NCBI RefSeq assembly: GCF_000524475.1
Contig: NZ_BAVQ01000088.1
Location: 1 to 50,571, forward strand
Source of the DNA: Tomitella biformata AHU 1821
GTDB taxonomy: Bacteria; Actinomycetota; Actinomycetes; Mycobacteriales; Mycobacteriaceae
DNA: 50,571 nucleotides
Reading direction: 5' to 3'
Below are positions 23,664 through 31,991 of the stretch, piece by piece (position 1 is the first letter of the stretch; each line of letters starts with the position of its first letter). The translations under genes were made by a program, and so were the position numbers. The notes under the pieces were generated by a model. The model did no database searches, was not told the origin of the DNA, and saw nothing but the letters and a program-made list of their open reading frames with translations.

Positions 23664-24272
23664 ATGACCGGGCGTCGCACCACGATTCGGGGACGTGAGA
23701 CCAAGGCCGCGTTCGAGGCAGCCGCGCGCAAGGTGATCGCGGAGAAGGGCTTTCTGAATATGACCGTCGCGGACATCGCCCGCGAGAGCGGCCGGTCGGC
23801 GGCGTCGTTCTACAACTACTACGACTCCAAGGAGGACCTCCTGGCGCACTGGGCCGGCGAGTTCCGGGCGGACGCGCGCACCCGCGGCGCCGGGGCCTTC
23901 GAGCGCGGGCTGTCCAACCGGGACCGGGTCTCGCTCGGGGCCCGCGCCCACGTGGAGACTTATCGCGACCACCTGGCCGAGATGGTCGGAGTATTCCAGC
24001 TGGCGATGGTCAACGCGGACTTCGCCAAATACTGGCAGGAGCTGTGCGAGGAGGCGATCTCCGGCATTGCGGCCATGATCACCCGGGCGCAGTCCGATGG
24101 GTTCTGCCCGGGCGTCGACCCGTGGCAGTCGGCGACCGCGATCGTCGCGATGCTCAACCACTACTGCTACGAGCACTACTCAGCCGGAGGCGTGGCGAAC
24201 GGGGTGGGCGACGAAGAGGTGATCGCCACCGTCACGGAGATCTGGTTCCGCGCCGTCTACTGGAAGGTCTGA
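23664..24272 (+). CDS. TetR-family transcriptional regulator
   Basis: A 202-residue TetR protein. The N-terminal domain (about residues 10-60) has the helix-turn-helix M-T-V-A-D-I-A-R-E-S-G-R-S-A-A-S-F-Y-N-Y-Y, and the rest is a helical ligand-binding domain. The open frame starts at 23595, but the ATG at 23664 is 7 bases after AGGAGG and leaves the operator outside the gene. It is divergent from the VOC gene. Sites of one palindromic type occur before this gene, the VOC gene, the alpha/beta hydrolase and the ABC operon, so it probably represses all four units. Its effector may be a pathway intermediate. Confidence 0.88.
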   Translation: MTGRRTTIRGRETKAAFEAAARKVIAEKGFLNMTVADIARESGRSAASFYNYYDSKEDLLAHWAGEFRADARTRGAGAFERGLSNRDRVSLGARAHVETYRDHLAEMVGVFQLAMVNADFAKYWQELCEEAISGIAAMITRAQSDGFCPGVDPWQSATAIVAMLNHYCYEHYSAGGVANGVGDEEVIATVTEIWFRAVYWKV

Positions 24273-24307
24273 CGCGGGATCTAGACACCCGACGTCGCCA
24301 GTGATAG

Positions 24308-24325
24308 GAATATGACGTCAGATTC
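24308..24325. promoter_or_regulatory. Candidate TetR operator, site 3 (alpha/beta hydrolase)
   Basis: GAATATGA-CG-TCAGATTC, one mismatch from a perfect 18-bp palindrome, 23 bases before the hydrolase GTG. It is placed where bound protein would block transcription start. Confidence 0.65.
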
Positions 24326-24348
24326 AGTTCTCACCTAGGAGACTCCCC

Positions 24349-25461
24349 GTGGCCATTCAGCGCACCTTCGTAGGCCTGCCCTCGCCAGCTCTGGGACGCG
24401 CCGGTGCCGGCGGCCATCCCTGCCAGGGCGTCTACTACGAGCCGACGGGCAAGAAGCCGAAGGTCGCGGTGATCGCCACGCACTACAATATCGACTTCTC
24501 CGAGCACTACATCGCGACCTACCTGGTCGAGCGCGGCATCGCCTTCCTCGGCTGGAACACCCGCTTCCGCGGCGACGAGGCGCACTTCCTCCTGGACCAC
24601 GCGCTGGTGGACATCGGCGTCGGCGTGCGGTGGCTCAAGGAGGAGGCGGGCGTGGACACCGTCATCCTGCTGGGCAACTCCGGCGGCGGCTCGCTGATGT
24701 CGGCATATCAGTCCCAGGCGCTCGAGCCCAACGTCACGCCCCTGGAGGGCATGCGGCCGGCGAAGGGGCTCGAGGACCTGCTGCCCGGCGACGGCTATAT
24801 CTCCACCGCCGCGCACCTGGGCCGGCCCGACGTGCTGACTGCCTGGAGCGACGGCGCCGTGCTCGACGAGGCGGACCCGTTCGACACCGACCCCACACTG
24901 GACCTGTTCAACCCGGACAATGGCCCGTCCTACGGCGCGGAGTTCCTCGTCCGCTATCGGCAAGCGCAGGTGGACCGCAACCACCGGATCACCCGCTGGG
25001 TCAAGGCCGAGCTGGTGCGGGCGCGCGAGGCGGGACACTACGACCGCTTTTTTGCCTTCAACCGGGCCTGGGCGGACCCGCGCATGGTCGACCCGACGAT
25101 CGAGCCCACCCGCCGCGAGCCGAACCTCTGCTACGCCGGCGTGCCCGAGCGGGCGAACAAGTCGATCTTCAGCATCGCCGGCTCCTGCACCCTGCGGACC
25201 TGGCTGGGGCTGTGGAGCCTCGAGGACTCGCAGACGCGGGCCCTGCCCCACCTGGCGCGCATCACCCAGCCCGCGCTGGTCATCAACGGCGATGCGGACA
25301 CCGGCGTCTTCCCCAGCGACGCGCAAGGTTTCTATGATGGCTTGGCCTCGACAGACAAGGAACTACACGAGGTCCACGCCGACCACTACTTCCTCCTGCC
25401 CGGCGCGCGCGATCTGCAGGCGGACATGATCACGGAGTGGATCGACAAGCGCTTCGGCTGA
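24349..25461 (+). CDS. Alpha/beta-fold hydrolase
   Basis: A 370-residue alpha/beta hydrolase, longer than the simple esterase core. The nucleophile elbow is G-N-S-G-G with Ser111, the acid is likely the aspartate in I-N-G-D-A-D-T-G-V-F, and the base is in H-A-D-H-Y-F near residue 344. T-H-Y-N near residue 44 may form the oxyanion side. A large insert between strands 5 and 8 probably forms a lid. The GTG start at 24349 follows AGGAGA. The D-2-hydroxyacid dehydrogenase gene follows after 35 bases. It does not look like the ring-fission hydrolase HsaD. Ester or C-C bond hydrolysis are both possible. Confidence 0.8.
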   Translation: MAIQRTFVGLPSPALGRAGAGGHPCQGVYYEPTGKKPKVAVIATHYNIDFSEHYIATYLVERGIAFLGWNTRFRGDEAHFLLDHALVDIGVGVRWLKEEAGVDTVILLGNSGGGSLMSAYQSQALEPNVTPLEGMRPAKGLEDLLPGDGYISTAAHLGRPDVLTAWSDGAVLDEADPFDTDPTLDLFNPDNGPSYGAEFLVRYRQAQVDRNHRITRWVKAELVRAREAGHYDRFFAFNRAWADPRMVDPTIEPTRREPNLCYAGVPERANKSIFSIAGSCTLRTWLGLWSLEDSQTRALPHLARITQPALVINGDADTGVFPSDAQGFYDGLASTDKELHEVHADHYFLLPGARDLQADMITEWIDKRFG

Positions 25462-25496
25462 CGCGGCACGCCCAACCAGGCGAGGAGTCCAGCCTG

Positions 25497-26465
25497 ATGG
25501 CAAGCCGCACAGAGAACGACGCTCCCCTGCGCGTCCTCCTGCACTTCGACGCGTCCGAGGCGCTGGCCCAGCGGCTCGCCCCGCGCTGGGCGGGTCTGGA
25601 CGTGCGGCTGTGCGCCGAGAACGACGAGGCGCGGTTCGCGGCGCTGCTGCCCGAGACCGACGTGCTCTGGCATGTGCTGCGGCCGATCACGGCCCGCGAC
25701 ATGTCCCAGGCGTCGAATCTCAAACTGATCCAGAAGCTGGGCTCGGGCGTGAACACCATCGACCTTGAGCACGCGCGGACCAACGGCATCGCGGTCTCCA
25801 ACATGGTGGGAGCTAACGCGCCGGCCGTCGCGGAGTCCGCGCTGGCGCTGATCCTCGCGACGCTGCGCCGCACGGTGGCCCTCGACCGCGCCACGCGGGC
25901 CGGCCGGGGCTGGCCCATCGACACGTCCCTGGCGGAGTCGGTGGGCGAGATTCGCGGCAAGACGGTGGGCCTGCTCGGCCACGGCGTGATCGCCCAGGTG
26001 CTCGAGCGGCCCCTGGTGGCGCTCGGCGCGCGGGTGCTGCACCACACGCGCAGCGGCGACGCGTCGAACCCGGACTGGCGGCCACTCGACGAGCTGCTGG
26101 GGGAGTCCGACATCGGGTCCCTGCACCTGCCACTCACCGACGGCACCACGAACCTCCTGGATGCGCGCCGCCTCGCGCTGCTGCGACCCGGGGCGATCGT
26201 GGTGAACACCGCGCGCGGGGGCATCATCGACGAGCACGCGCTGGCGGCGGCACTGGTCGCGGGCCGCCTCGGCGGCGCCGGGCTGGACACCTTCGAGGAC
26301 GAGCCGATCGGCACCGACAACCCGCTCCTGGACCTGGACTCGGTGGTGCTCTCCCCCCATGTGGCGTGGCTGACGGCGGAGACGATGGAGCGCTGCGTCG
26401 ACCTGGCGGCGGCGAACTGCCACCGGCTGGCAGCGGGCGCGCCGCTCGCCAATCTGATTATTTAG
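25497..26465 (+). CDS. D-2-hydroxyacid dehydrogenase family protein
   Basis: A 322-residue NAD(P)-dependent 2-hydroxyacid dehydrogenase. The Rossmann motif is G-L-L-G-H-G-V-I-A (about residues 158-166, last glycine replaced by alanine). The catalytic residues Arg240 (N-T-A-R-G-G), Glu269 (E-D-E-P) and His288 (S-P-H-V-A-W) are present. H-T-R-S after the second strand lacks the usual aspartate, which hints at NADP use. Start ATG 25497 follows AGGAG. It is co-transcribed with the hydrolase and would interconvert a 2-keto and a D-2-hydroxy acid, which fits with the tartrate dehydratase-like and PanE-like enzymes of the next operon. Confidence 0.85.
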   Translation: MASRTENDAPLRVLLHFDASEALAQRLAPRWAGLDVRLCAENDEARFAALLPETDVLWHVLRPITARDMSQASNLKLIQKLGSGVNTIDLEHARTNGIAVSNMVGANAPAVAESALALILATLRRTVALDRATRAGRGWPIDTSLAESVGEIRGKTVGLLGHGVIAQVLERPLVALGARVLHHTRSGDASNPDWRPLDELLGESDIGSLHLPLTDGTTNLLDARRLALLRPGAIVVNTARGGIIDEHALAAALVAGRLGGAGLDTFEDEPIGTDNPLLDLDSVVLSPHVAWLTAETMERCVDLAAANCHRLAAGAPLANLII

Positions 26466-26489
26466 GAACTGCAGCACCGTTTTTTCTGA

Positions 26490-26524
26490 AAACCGGCAGG
26501 TTGGCGCATGTCTCCCGCCGGTTT
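26490..26524 (+). terminator. Possible hairpin after the hydroxyacid dehydrogenase gene
   Basis: AAACCGGC (26490-26497) and GCCGGTTT (26517-26524) form a perfect 8-bp stem with a 19-base loop, 24 bases after the stop. No T run follows; a T run lies on the 5' side instead. It may be a weak terminator. Confidence 0.3.
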
Positions 26525-26567
26525 CCGCTCCATTGGTGGGCGGGCTAGTCCCGCGAGGGCGAATTGC

Positions 26568-26597
26568 TTGACAGCGAGCTGCGTCACATACTATAAC
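26568..26597 (+). promoter_or_regulatory. Sigma70-like promoter of the ABC-importer operon
   Basis: TTGACA (26568-26573), an 18-base spacer, then TATAAC (26592-26597). It is the clearest consensus promoter in the window. The operator at 26599-26616 begins one base after the -10 element, so a bound TetR protein would cover the start site. Confidence 0.75.
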
Positions 26598-26598
26598 T

Positions 26599-26616
26599 AA
26601 ACCTGAAGTCAGATTC
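26599..26616. promoter_or_regulatory. Candidate TetR operator, site 4 (ABC-importer operon)
   Basis: AAACCTGA-AG-TCAGATTC matches the GAATCTGA-N2-TCAGATTC pattern with an identical right arm and six of eight bases in the left arm. It directly follows the -10 box, a classical repression position. Confidence 0.65.
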
Positions 26617-26656
26617 GTATTAGTGACGCGATGACGCAGACGAGTGGAGACAAGCA

Positions 26657-28177
26657 ATGAGACGATCGAAATTCTTCACCAGGGCAGCCCTCGGGGCCAC
26701 CGCCCTGATCGCGCTGGGCGGCGTCGCCGCCTGCGGCTCGTCGAGCACGGGAGCGAGCGCGGGCAGCCTCACGGCAGGCACCCTGGTCGACGTCCAGAGC
26801 TTCGACCCGGCGGTGAACCCCGGCCAGGGGCAGCGGGTCTTCCTCGACCCGGTGTACGACTCGCTGCTGCGCACCGACAGCGCCGGCGCGGTCATCCCGG
26901 GCCTGGCCACGGATTACACCCTGACGCCCACCGCGATGGAGCTGACGCTGCAGGAGAACCGCACGTTCAGCGATGGCGCGGCGCTCGACGGCGAGGCGGT
27001 CAAGGCCAATATCGAGAACCGCAAGGGCAAGGCCGGCCCCGCCGGCTCCGCGCTGGCCACCGTCACCGATGTCACCGTCACCTCCCCCACCGAGGTGACC
27101 ATCAACCTGAGCGCGCCGTCCCCGGCGCTGCCGATCACGCTGACCGACGTCGCGGGCCTGATGGTCTCCCCCGCCTCGCTCGACGACCCGGACCTCGGCA
27201 CCACGCCCGTCGGCTCCGGACCGTATGTGCTGGACACGGCGTCGTCCAACAATGGCGTCTCCTACGTCTACACGCCGAATGAGAGCTACCCGGACAAGAC
27301 TGACCAGCAGCTCGAGCGCATCGAGATCCGCGTCCTCACCGATGACGCCGCCCGCGCCAGCGCGCTGCGCTCGGGCCAGATCGACCTGGCCCAGATCGCG
27401 AAGAGCCAGATCGACGCAGTCGAGTCCGGCGGCCTCGAGGTCGCCGAGTTCCCCGGCAACCACTGGATGCTCCAGTTCACCGACCTCGACGGGACCAAGT
27501 CCCCGGCCCTGGCCAATGAGAAGATCCGCCAGGCCATCGGCTACGCCATCGACGGCCAGCAGATCGTCGACGCCAACTTCTTCGGCTACGGCACCGCCAC
27601 CCACCAGGTGTTCGACAGCACCAGCCAGTTCCACGTGGAGGGCCTCGAGGGCTCCTACGACTACAACCCGGACAAGGCGCGCCAGCTGGTCGAGGAGTCC
27701 GGCATCGCGAACCCCAGCTTCACGGTCCCCGCGTTCGGGCCCATCAAGCAGGTCACCGAGTCCGTCCAGGGCTTCCTCCGGGAGGTCGGTATCGAGATGA
27801 GTATCGAGCTGGTCCAGCCGGGCACGCTCGATAAGGAGAATCGCGAGACCAACTTCACGGCCATCATCACGCCGATCAAGCAGGTGCACCCGGAGCAGCT
27901 CTACACCGACCGGCTGGCGCCGCAGGGCCCGCAGAACCCGTTCCACGTGGCGCACCCGGACATCGACCAGAAGCACGCGGCGGCACTGGCCGCGGCGGAC
28001 GGCCCCGAGCGTGACGCCGCCTACCAGGACATGCTCGCCGGCGTGAACCAGCAGGCGCTGTGGATCGACGTGCTCACCGACTCCAGCGTCGTAGGCTGGA
28101 ACAAGAATGTCCAGGGCGTCGAGATGACGGTCGGCTGGGTCATGGGGCCCACCTTCCGCGGCGTCAGCGTCAGCTAA
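26657..28177 (+). CDS. ABC transporter substrate-binding lipoprotein (DppA/OppA family)
   Basis: A 506-residue extracytoplasmic binding protein of the SBP_bac_5 (peptide/nickel/opine) family. The signal peptide ends in the lipobox V-A-A-C with Cys26 as the lipid-anchored residue, followed by a Ser/Gly-rich linker. Family marks are the S-F-D-P-A region near residue 46, D-P-V-Y-D-S-L-L, the mature-fold core and R-Q-A-I-G-Y-A-I-D near residue 295. These proteins carry oligopeptides but also sugars, opines and hydroxy acids, so the ligand is not implied. It is the first gene of a long operon, just after the promoter and operator; its stop overlaps the permease start (TAATG). Confidence 0.9.
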   Translation: MRRSKFFTRAALGATALIALGGVAACGSSSTGASAGSLTAGTLVDVQSFDPAVNPGQGQRVFLDPVYDSLLRTDSAGAVIPGLATDYTLTPTAMELTLQENRTFSDGAALDGEAVKANIENRKGKAGPAGSALATVTDVTVTSPTEVTINLSAPSPALPITLTDVAGLMVSPASLDDPDLGTTPVGSGPYVLDTASSNNGVSYVYTPNESYPDKTDQQLERIEIRVLTDDAARASALRSGQIDLAQIAKSQIDAVESGGLEVAEFPGNHWMLQFTDLDGTKSPALANEKIRQAIGYAIDGQQIVDANFFGYGTATHQVFDSTSQFHVEGLEGSYDYNPDKARQLVEESGIANPSFTVPAFGPIKQVTESVQGFLREVGIEMSIELVQPGTLDKENRETNFTAIITPIKQVHPEQLYTDRLAPQGPQNPFHVAHPDIDQKHAAALAAADGPERDAAYQDMLAGVNQQALWIDVLTDSSVVGWNKNVQGVEMTVGWVMGPTFRGVSVS

Positions 28178-29121
28178 TGCTCAAACTACTCGGAACGCGG
28201 ATTGTGGCGCTCGTCCCGATCCTGCTGATGATCAGCATCGTCAGCGTCGCGCTGACCACGTTGATCCCCGGCGATGCTGCCGAGGGCATCGCCGGGGCGT
28301 CGGCCACCCCGGAGCAGATCGCGCAGGTCCGCGCGGAGATGGGCCTGGACCAGGGGCTGGTCACGCAGTACTGGAACTGGCTGACGGACGCGGCGCGCGG
28401 CGACTTTGGCCGCTCGCTGATTGACAAGAGCCAGATCGCGCCGGTGGTCCTCGACAGGCTGTCGGTCACGCTGTCCCTCGCACTGGTGGCGGCGTTGATC
28501 GGGCTGGTCCTCGGCGTCACCGCCGGCACCCTCGCGGCGCTGCGGGCAGGCTCGCTCGCGGACCGCGTGATCACGCTGCTCTCCTCCGTGGCCCTGGCCA
28601 TGCCGGCGTTCTGGCTGGGCCTGATCCTGGTCACGGTGTTCGCACTGAAGCTGGGCTGGTTCCCCGCCACCGGCTATGTGCCCATCACCGACAGCCCCGG
28701 CGAGTGGCTGCGCTCGATCATCCTGCCGGGCTTCGCCCTCGGCCTGGTGGTGACCGCGATGCTGGCCCGGCACGCGCGGGCCTCGATGATCCAGGTCCTC
28801 CAAATGCCGCACATCCGCACCGCCCGGGCCATGGGCCTGCCGGCGCACCGGGTGCTGGGCAAGCACGCGCTCAAGAGCTCCCTGAGCCCGGTGGTGACGA
28901 CGATGGGCTTCCAGTTCGCCTACCTCCTCGGCGGCGCCGTCGTCATCGAGCAGGTCTTCGGCATCCCCGGCATGGGCGATCTGGTCCTGACCGCCGTCAA
29001 CCTGCGGGACATCCCTGTGATCCAGGCGGTCGTGGTTACCACCGGCGTCTGCGTGGCGCTGGCCCAACTCCTCGTCGACATCTCCTATGGCTATCTCAAC
29101 CCGAAGGTGAGGCTGGCATGA
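28177..29121 (+). CDS. ABC transporter permease (DppB type)
   Basis: A 314-residue membrane protein with about six transmembrane segments, the first at residues 7-28. D-F-G-R-S-L follows the periplasmic loop, and the cytoplasmic EAA loop reads R-T-A-R-A-M-G-L-P with downstream H-A-L-K-S-S-L. I-E-Q-V-F-G-I-P-G-M-G-D-L is the conserved DppB ending block. Start ATG 28177 shares a base with the binding-protein stop, and the end overlaps the next gene by ATGA. It forms the channel with the permease half of the following fusion. Confidence 0.93.
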   Translation: MLKLLGTRIVALVPILLMISIVSVALTTLIPGDAAEGIAGASATPEQIAQVRAEMGLDQGLVTQYWNWLTDAARGDFGRSLIDKSQIAPVVLDRLSVTLSLALVAALIGLVLGVTAGTLAALRAGSLADRVITLLSSVALAMPAFWLGLILVTVFALKLGWFPATGYVPITDSPGEWLRSIILPGFALGLVVTAMLARHARASMIQVLQMPHIRTARAMGLPAHRVLGKHALKSSLSPVVTTMGFQFAYLLGGAVVIEQVFGIPGMGDLVLTAVNLRDIPVIQAVVVTTGVCVALAQLLVDISYGYLNPKVRLA

Positions 29122-31118
29122 GCACCGCACTGGGCTCGAACGCGCGGAAGATCCCCGGCCCCTCCCCCGTCAAGACCGGACCGGGGAAGCCAGCCAACCT
29201 GCCCAAGGCCCCGCCGAAGGGTCGATGGGGCAAGGTGCGCCACCGCGTGCTGCGGGACCCCGTCGCCGTTGCGGCGCTCGCCTTCCTCCTGATCATCGTG
29301 GTGTGCGCGATCTTCCCCGGCGTCATCGCGCCGATGGACCCGCTGGCCACAAACCTGCCGAACGCGCTGCAGGGCCCGTCCGGCGAGCACCTGCTGGGCA
29401 CCGACCACCTCGGCCGGGATGTCCTCTCACGCTTGATCTTCGCCAGCCGCATCGCGGTGCTTGCCTCGCTGGAGGCCGCCGGGATCGCGATGCTCATCGG
29501 CATCCCCGTGGGCCTGGTGATCGGCTTTGTCGGCGGGTGGCTGGACAACATCGTGATGCGCATCGTCGACGGCTTCACAGCGCTGCCCGGGCTGATTGTC
29601 GCGATCGCCGTGATCGCGGCCCTCGGGCCCGGCATCCACAACGCCATGTTCGCTGTGGGCCTGGTCTTCTCCACCACCTTCGTCCGCGTCACCCGCGGCG
29701 AGGTGCTCACCGCCCGCCGACAGCAATACGTCGAGGCGGCCGAGGTGATCGGCTCCAAGACCCCGTCGATCCTGGTGCGGCACATCCTGCCGAACATCGT
29801 GGGCCCCATCGCAGTCCAACTCTCCCTGACGCTGGCCGCTGCGCTGCTGGTCGAGGCCGCGCTGTCCTTCCTGGGCCTGTCCGCACAGCCGCCCGACGCC
29901 AGCTGGGGCGTGATGGTCTCGGAGGCCGGCACCCTGATCGGGCGCGACCCCTTCCTGATCTTCCCGCCGGGCATCGCGATCGGCCTGACGGTGCTAAGCC
30001 TGAATGTGCTGGCCGACACGGTGCTGGGCGCGCTGCGCGACGAGCCGATCCACAAGCGCCGCAAGAAGATCCAGCCAGCGGCCCCGGTCGCCATCGAGGT
30101 GACGGCCCGCGACCGCGAGGCTGCGCCAGCCCCCACCCTGCCCACCCCCACTCTTGAGGTCCCCACCTTCGAGATCAGGGGCCTGGACGTGGCGGTCGAG
30201 CGGGACGGACGCACCGTCCCCGTGCTCGAGGACGTGTCCCTGCACGTGCAGCCGGGCGAGACCCTCGGCCTGGTCGGCGAGTCCGGCTCCGGCAAGACCA
30301 TGACGGCGCTCGCCGCGATGGGACTGCTGCCCGGCACCGCCCACATCACCGCCGGCTCGGTACACCTGGACGGCAAGCCCATCTCCGGCCTGGCGACGGC
30401 GGAGCTGAACAAATTTCGCGGCCGCGAGATGGCGATGATCTTCCAGGAGCCCAGCTCCGCGCTGGACCCCGCCTTCACCGTGGGCAACCAGATCATCGAG
30501 GTCCTGCGCCACCACCTGGGCCTGGACAAGAAGACGGCCGTGGAGAAGGCCGAGCACCTGCTCGAGCGCGTCGGCATCCGCGACCCCAAGGCGCGCATGC
30601 GCAGCTACCCGCACGAGCTGTCCGGCGGCATGGCGCAGCGCGTGATGATCGCGCTGGCCATCAGCTGCGACCCCAAACTGCTCATCGCGGACGAGCCGAC
30701 CACGGCCCTCGACGTGACGCTGAAGGTGCAGATCGCGGACCTGCTCGCCGACATCCAGCGCGAGCGCGGCATGTCCATGATCTTCGTGACCCACGAGCTC
30801 GGCATGGTCGCCGAGGTCGCGGACCGGGTCGCCGTGATGTACGCAGGCCAGGTCGTGGAGGAGCAGCCGATCGACGAGCTGATGGGCAACCCCCGCCACC
30901 CGTACACCGCGGCACTGCTCGCCTCCAGCGCCCAGGGCATGCCCCGCGGCCAGGAGCTCTCGATCATCCGCGGCACCGTCCCCTCCCCAGGCCAGCGCCC
31001 CACGGGCTGCTACTTCGCTCCGCGCTGCGATTTCGCCACCGCGGAGTGCGAGAGCGGCGTCCCCGCCATCACCGGGACGGCCGAGCACTCCGTCCGCTGC
31101 CTGCACCCGATCCGCTGA
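29118..31118 (+). CDS. Fused ABC transporter permease-ATPase (DppC-DppD)
   Basis: A 666-residue fusion of two normally separate subunits. Residues ~45-310 are a DppC-type permease (L-L-G-T-D-H-L-G-R-D-V-L-S-R-L, EAA loop with Y-V-E-A-A-E-V-I-G). A Pro/Ala-rich linker lies at ~320-350, and residues ~355-620 are an ATPase: Walker A G-E-S-G-S-G-K-T near 387, signature L-S-G-G-M-A-Q-R near 501, Walker B L-I-A-D-E-P-T-T-A-L-D near 521. The end has the oligopeptide-type cysteine region C-Y-F-A-P-R-C. It overlaps the permease gene upstream and lies 13 bases before the second ATPase. Such fusions occur in actinobacteria. Confidence 0.93.
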   Translation: MSTALGSNARKIPGPSPVKTGPGKPANLPKAPPKGRWGKVRHRVLRDPVAVAALAFLLIIVVCAIFPGVIAPMDPLATNLPNALQGPSGEHLLGTDHLGRDVLSRLIFASRIAVLASLEAAGIAMLIGIPVGLVIGFVGGWLDNIVMRIVDGFTALPGLIVAIAVIAALGPGIHNAMFAVGLVFSTTFVRVTRGEVLTARRQQYVEAAEVIGSKTPSILVRHILPNIVGPIAVQLSLTLAAALLVEAALSFLGLSAQPPDASWGVMVSEAGTLIGRDPFLIFPPGIAIGLTVLSLNVLADTVLGALRDEPIHKRRKKIQPAAPVAIEVTARDREAAPAPTLPTPTLEVPTFEIRGLDVAVERDGRTVPVLEDVSLHVQPGETLGLVGESGSGKTMTALAAMGLLPGTAHITAGSVHLDGKPISGLATAELNKFRGREMAMIFQEPSSALDPAFTVGNQIIEVLRHHLGLDKKTAVEKAEHLLERVGIRDPKARMRSYPHELSGGMAQRVMIALAISCDPKLLIADEPTTALDVTLKVQIADLLADIQRERGMSMIFVTHELGMVAEVADRVAVMYAGQVVEEQPIDELMGNPRHPYTAALLASSAQGMPRGQELSIIRGTVPSPGQRPTGCYFAPRCDFATAECESGVPAITGTAEHSVRCLHPIR

Positions 31119-31131
31119 GGAAGGAAGAGAC

Positions 31132-31971
31132 ATGTCCGCACTGCTGCAGATTGAGAACCTCCGCGTCACCTTCAAGAGCTCAGGACTGTTCCGCAAGACG
31201 GCCCCGTTCGTGGCCGTCGACGATGTGAGCCTGCGCATCGAGCCGGGCCAGACGCTGGGCCTCGTCGGCGAGTCCGGCTCCGGCAAGACGACGGTGGCCC
31301 GCTCGGTCCTGCGCCTGGTGCGCCCCGAGTCTGGCAGTATCAAGTTCCAGGGCACGGAGGTGACGGAGTTCGGCCGCGTGCCCAAGTGGTACCGCAGCAA
31401 GGTCCAGGCGATCTTCCAGGACCCCACGGCCAGCCTGAACCCGTCGTGGACGGTCCGCGACATCGTGGCCGAGCCACTGCGGGTGCACGAGGCCAAGATG
31501 AACTCGGGCGCCATCGAGGCCCGGGTGGCCGAGCTGCTGCAGCTGGTGGGCTTGGACCCGGCGCTGGACCACCAGCGCCCGGCGGCCTTCTCCGGCGGTC
31601 AGCGCCAGCGCATCGGCATCGCCCGGGCCCTGGCCACTGAGCCGGAGCTGATCGTGTGCGACGAGCCGGTGAGCGCCCTCGACGTGTCCACCCAGTCCAC
31701 CATCGTCAACCTGCTCAACCGCGTCCAGCGCGAGACCGGGGTGGCGTACCTGTTCATCGGCCACGACCTCGGGCTGATGCGACACATGAGCGACCGCCTC
31801 GCGGTGATGTACCACGGCAAGCTCGTCGAGGAGGGCCCCGCCGAGCAGGTCTATCAGGACCCGCAGAACGACTACACGCGGCTGCTCCTCGACGCCGCCC
31901 CCAGCTATGACCCCGCCGAGCAGCGACGCAAGCGCGAGATCCGCCGCGCGCTCGCCGCCACGGCGAACTAA
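31132..31971 (+). CDS. ABC transporter ATP-binding protein (DppF type)
   Basis: A 279-residue second ATPase of the importer. Walker A G-E-S-G-S-G-K-T is near residue 46, followed by the Q-loop A-I-F-Q-D-P-T, signature F-S-G-G-Q-R-Q-R near 155, Walker B L-I-V-C-D-E-P-V-S-A-L-D, and H-loop I-G-H-D-L-G. The ATG follows GGAAGGAAG. With the fusion's ATPase half it gives the heterodimeric motor expected for Dpp/Opp systems, so the importer is complete. Confidence 0.93.
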   Translation: MSALLQIENLRVTFKSSGLFRKTAPFVAVDDVSLRIEPGQTLGLVGESGSGKTTVARSVLRLVRPESGSIKFQGTEVTEFGRVPKWYRSKVQAIFQDPTASLNPSWTVRDIVAEPLRVHEAKMNSGAIEARVAELLQLVGLDPALDHQRPAAFSGGQRQRIGIARALATEPELIVCDEPVSALDVSTQSTIVNLLNRVQRETGVAYLFIGHDLGLMRHMSDRLAVMYHGKLVEEGPAEQVYQDPQNDYTRLLLDAAPSYDPAEQRRKREIRRALAATAN

Positions 31972-31991
31972 CCCTCACGAAAGGCAGTCAC

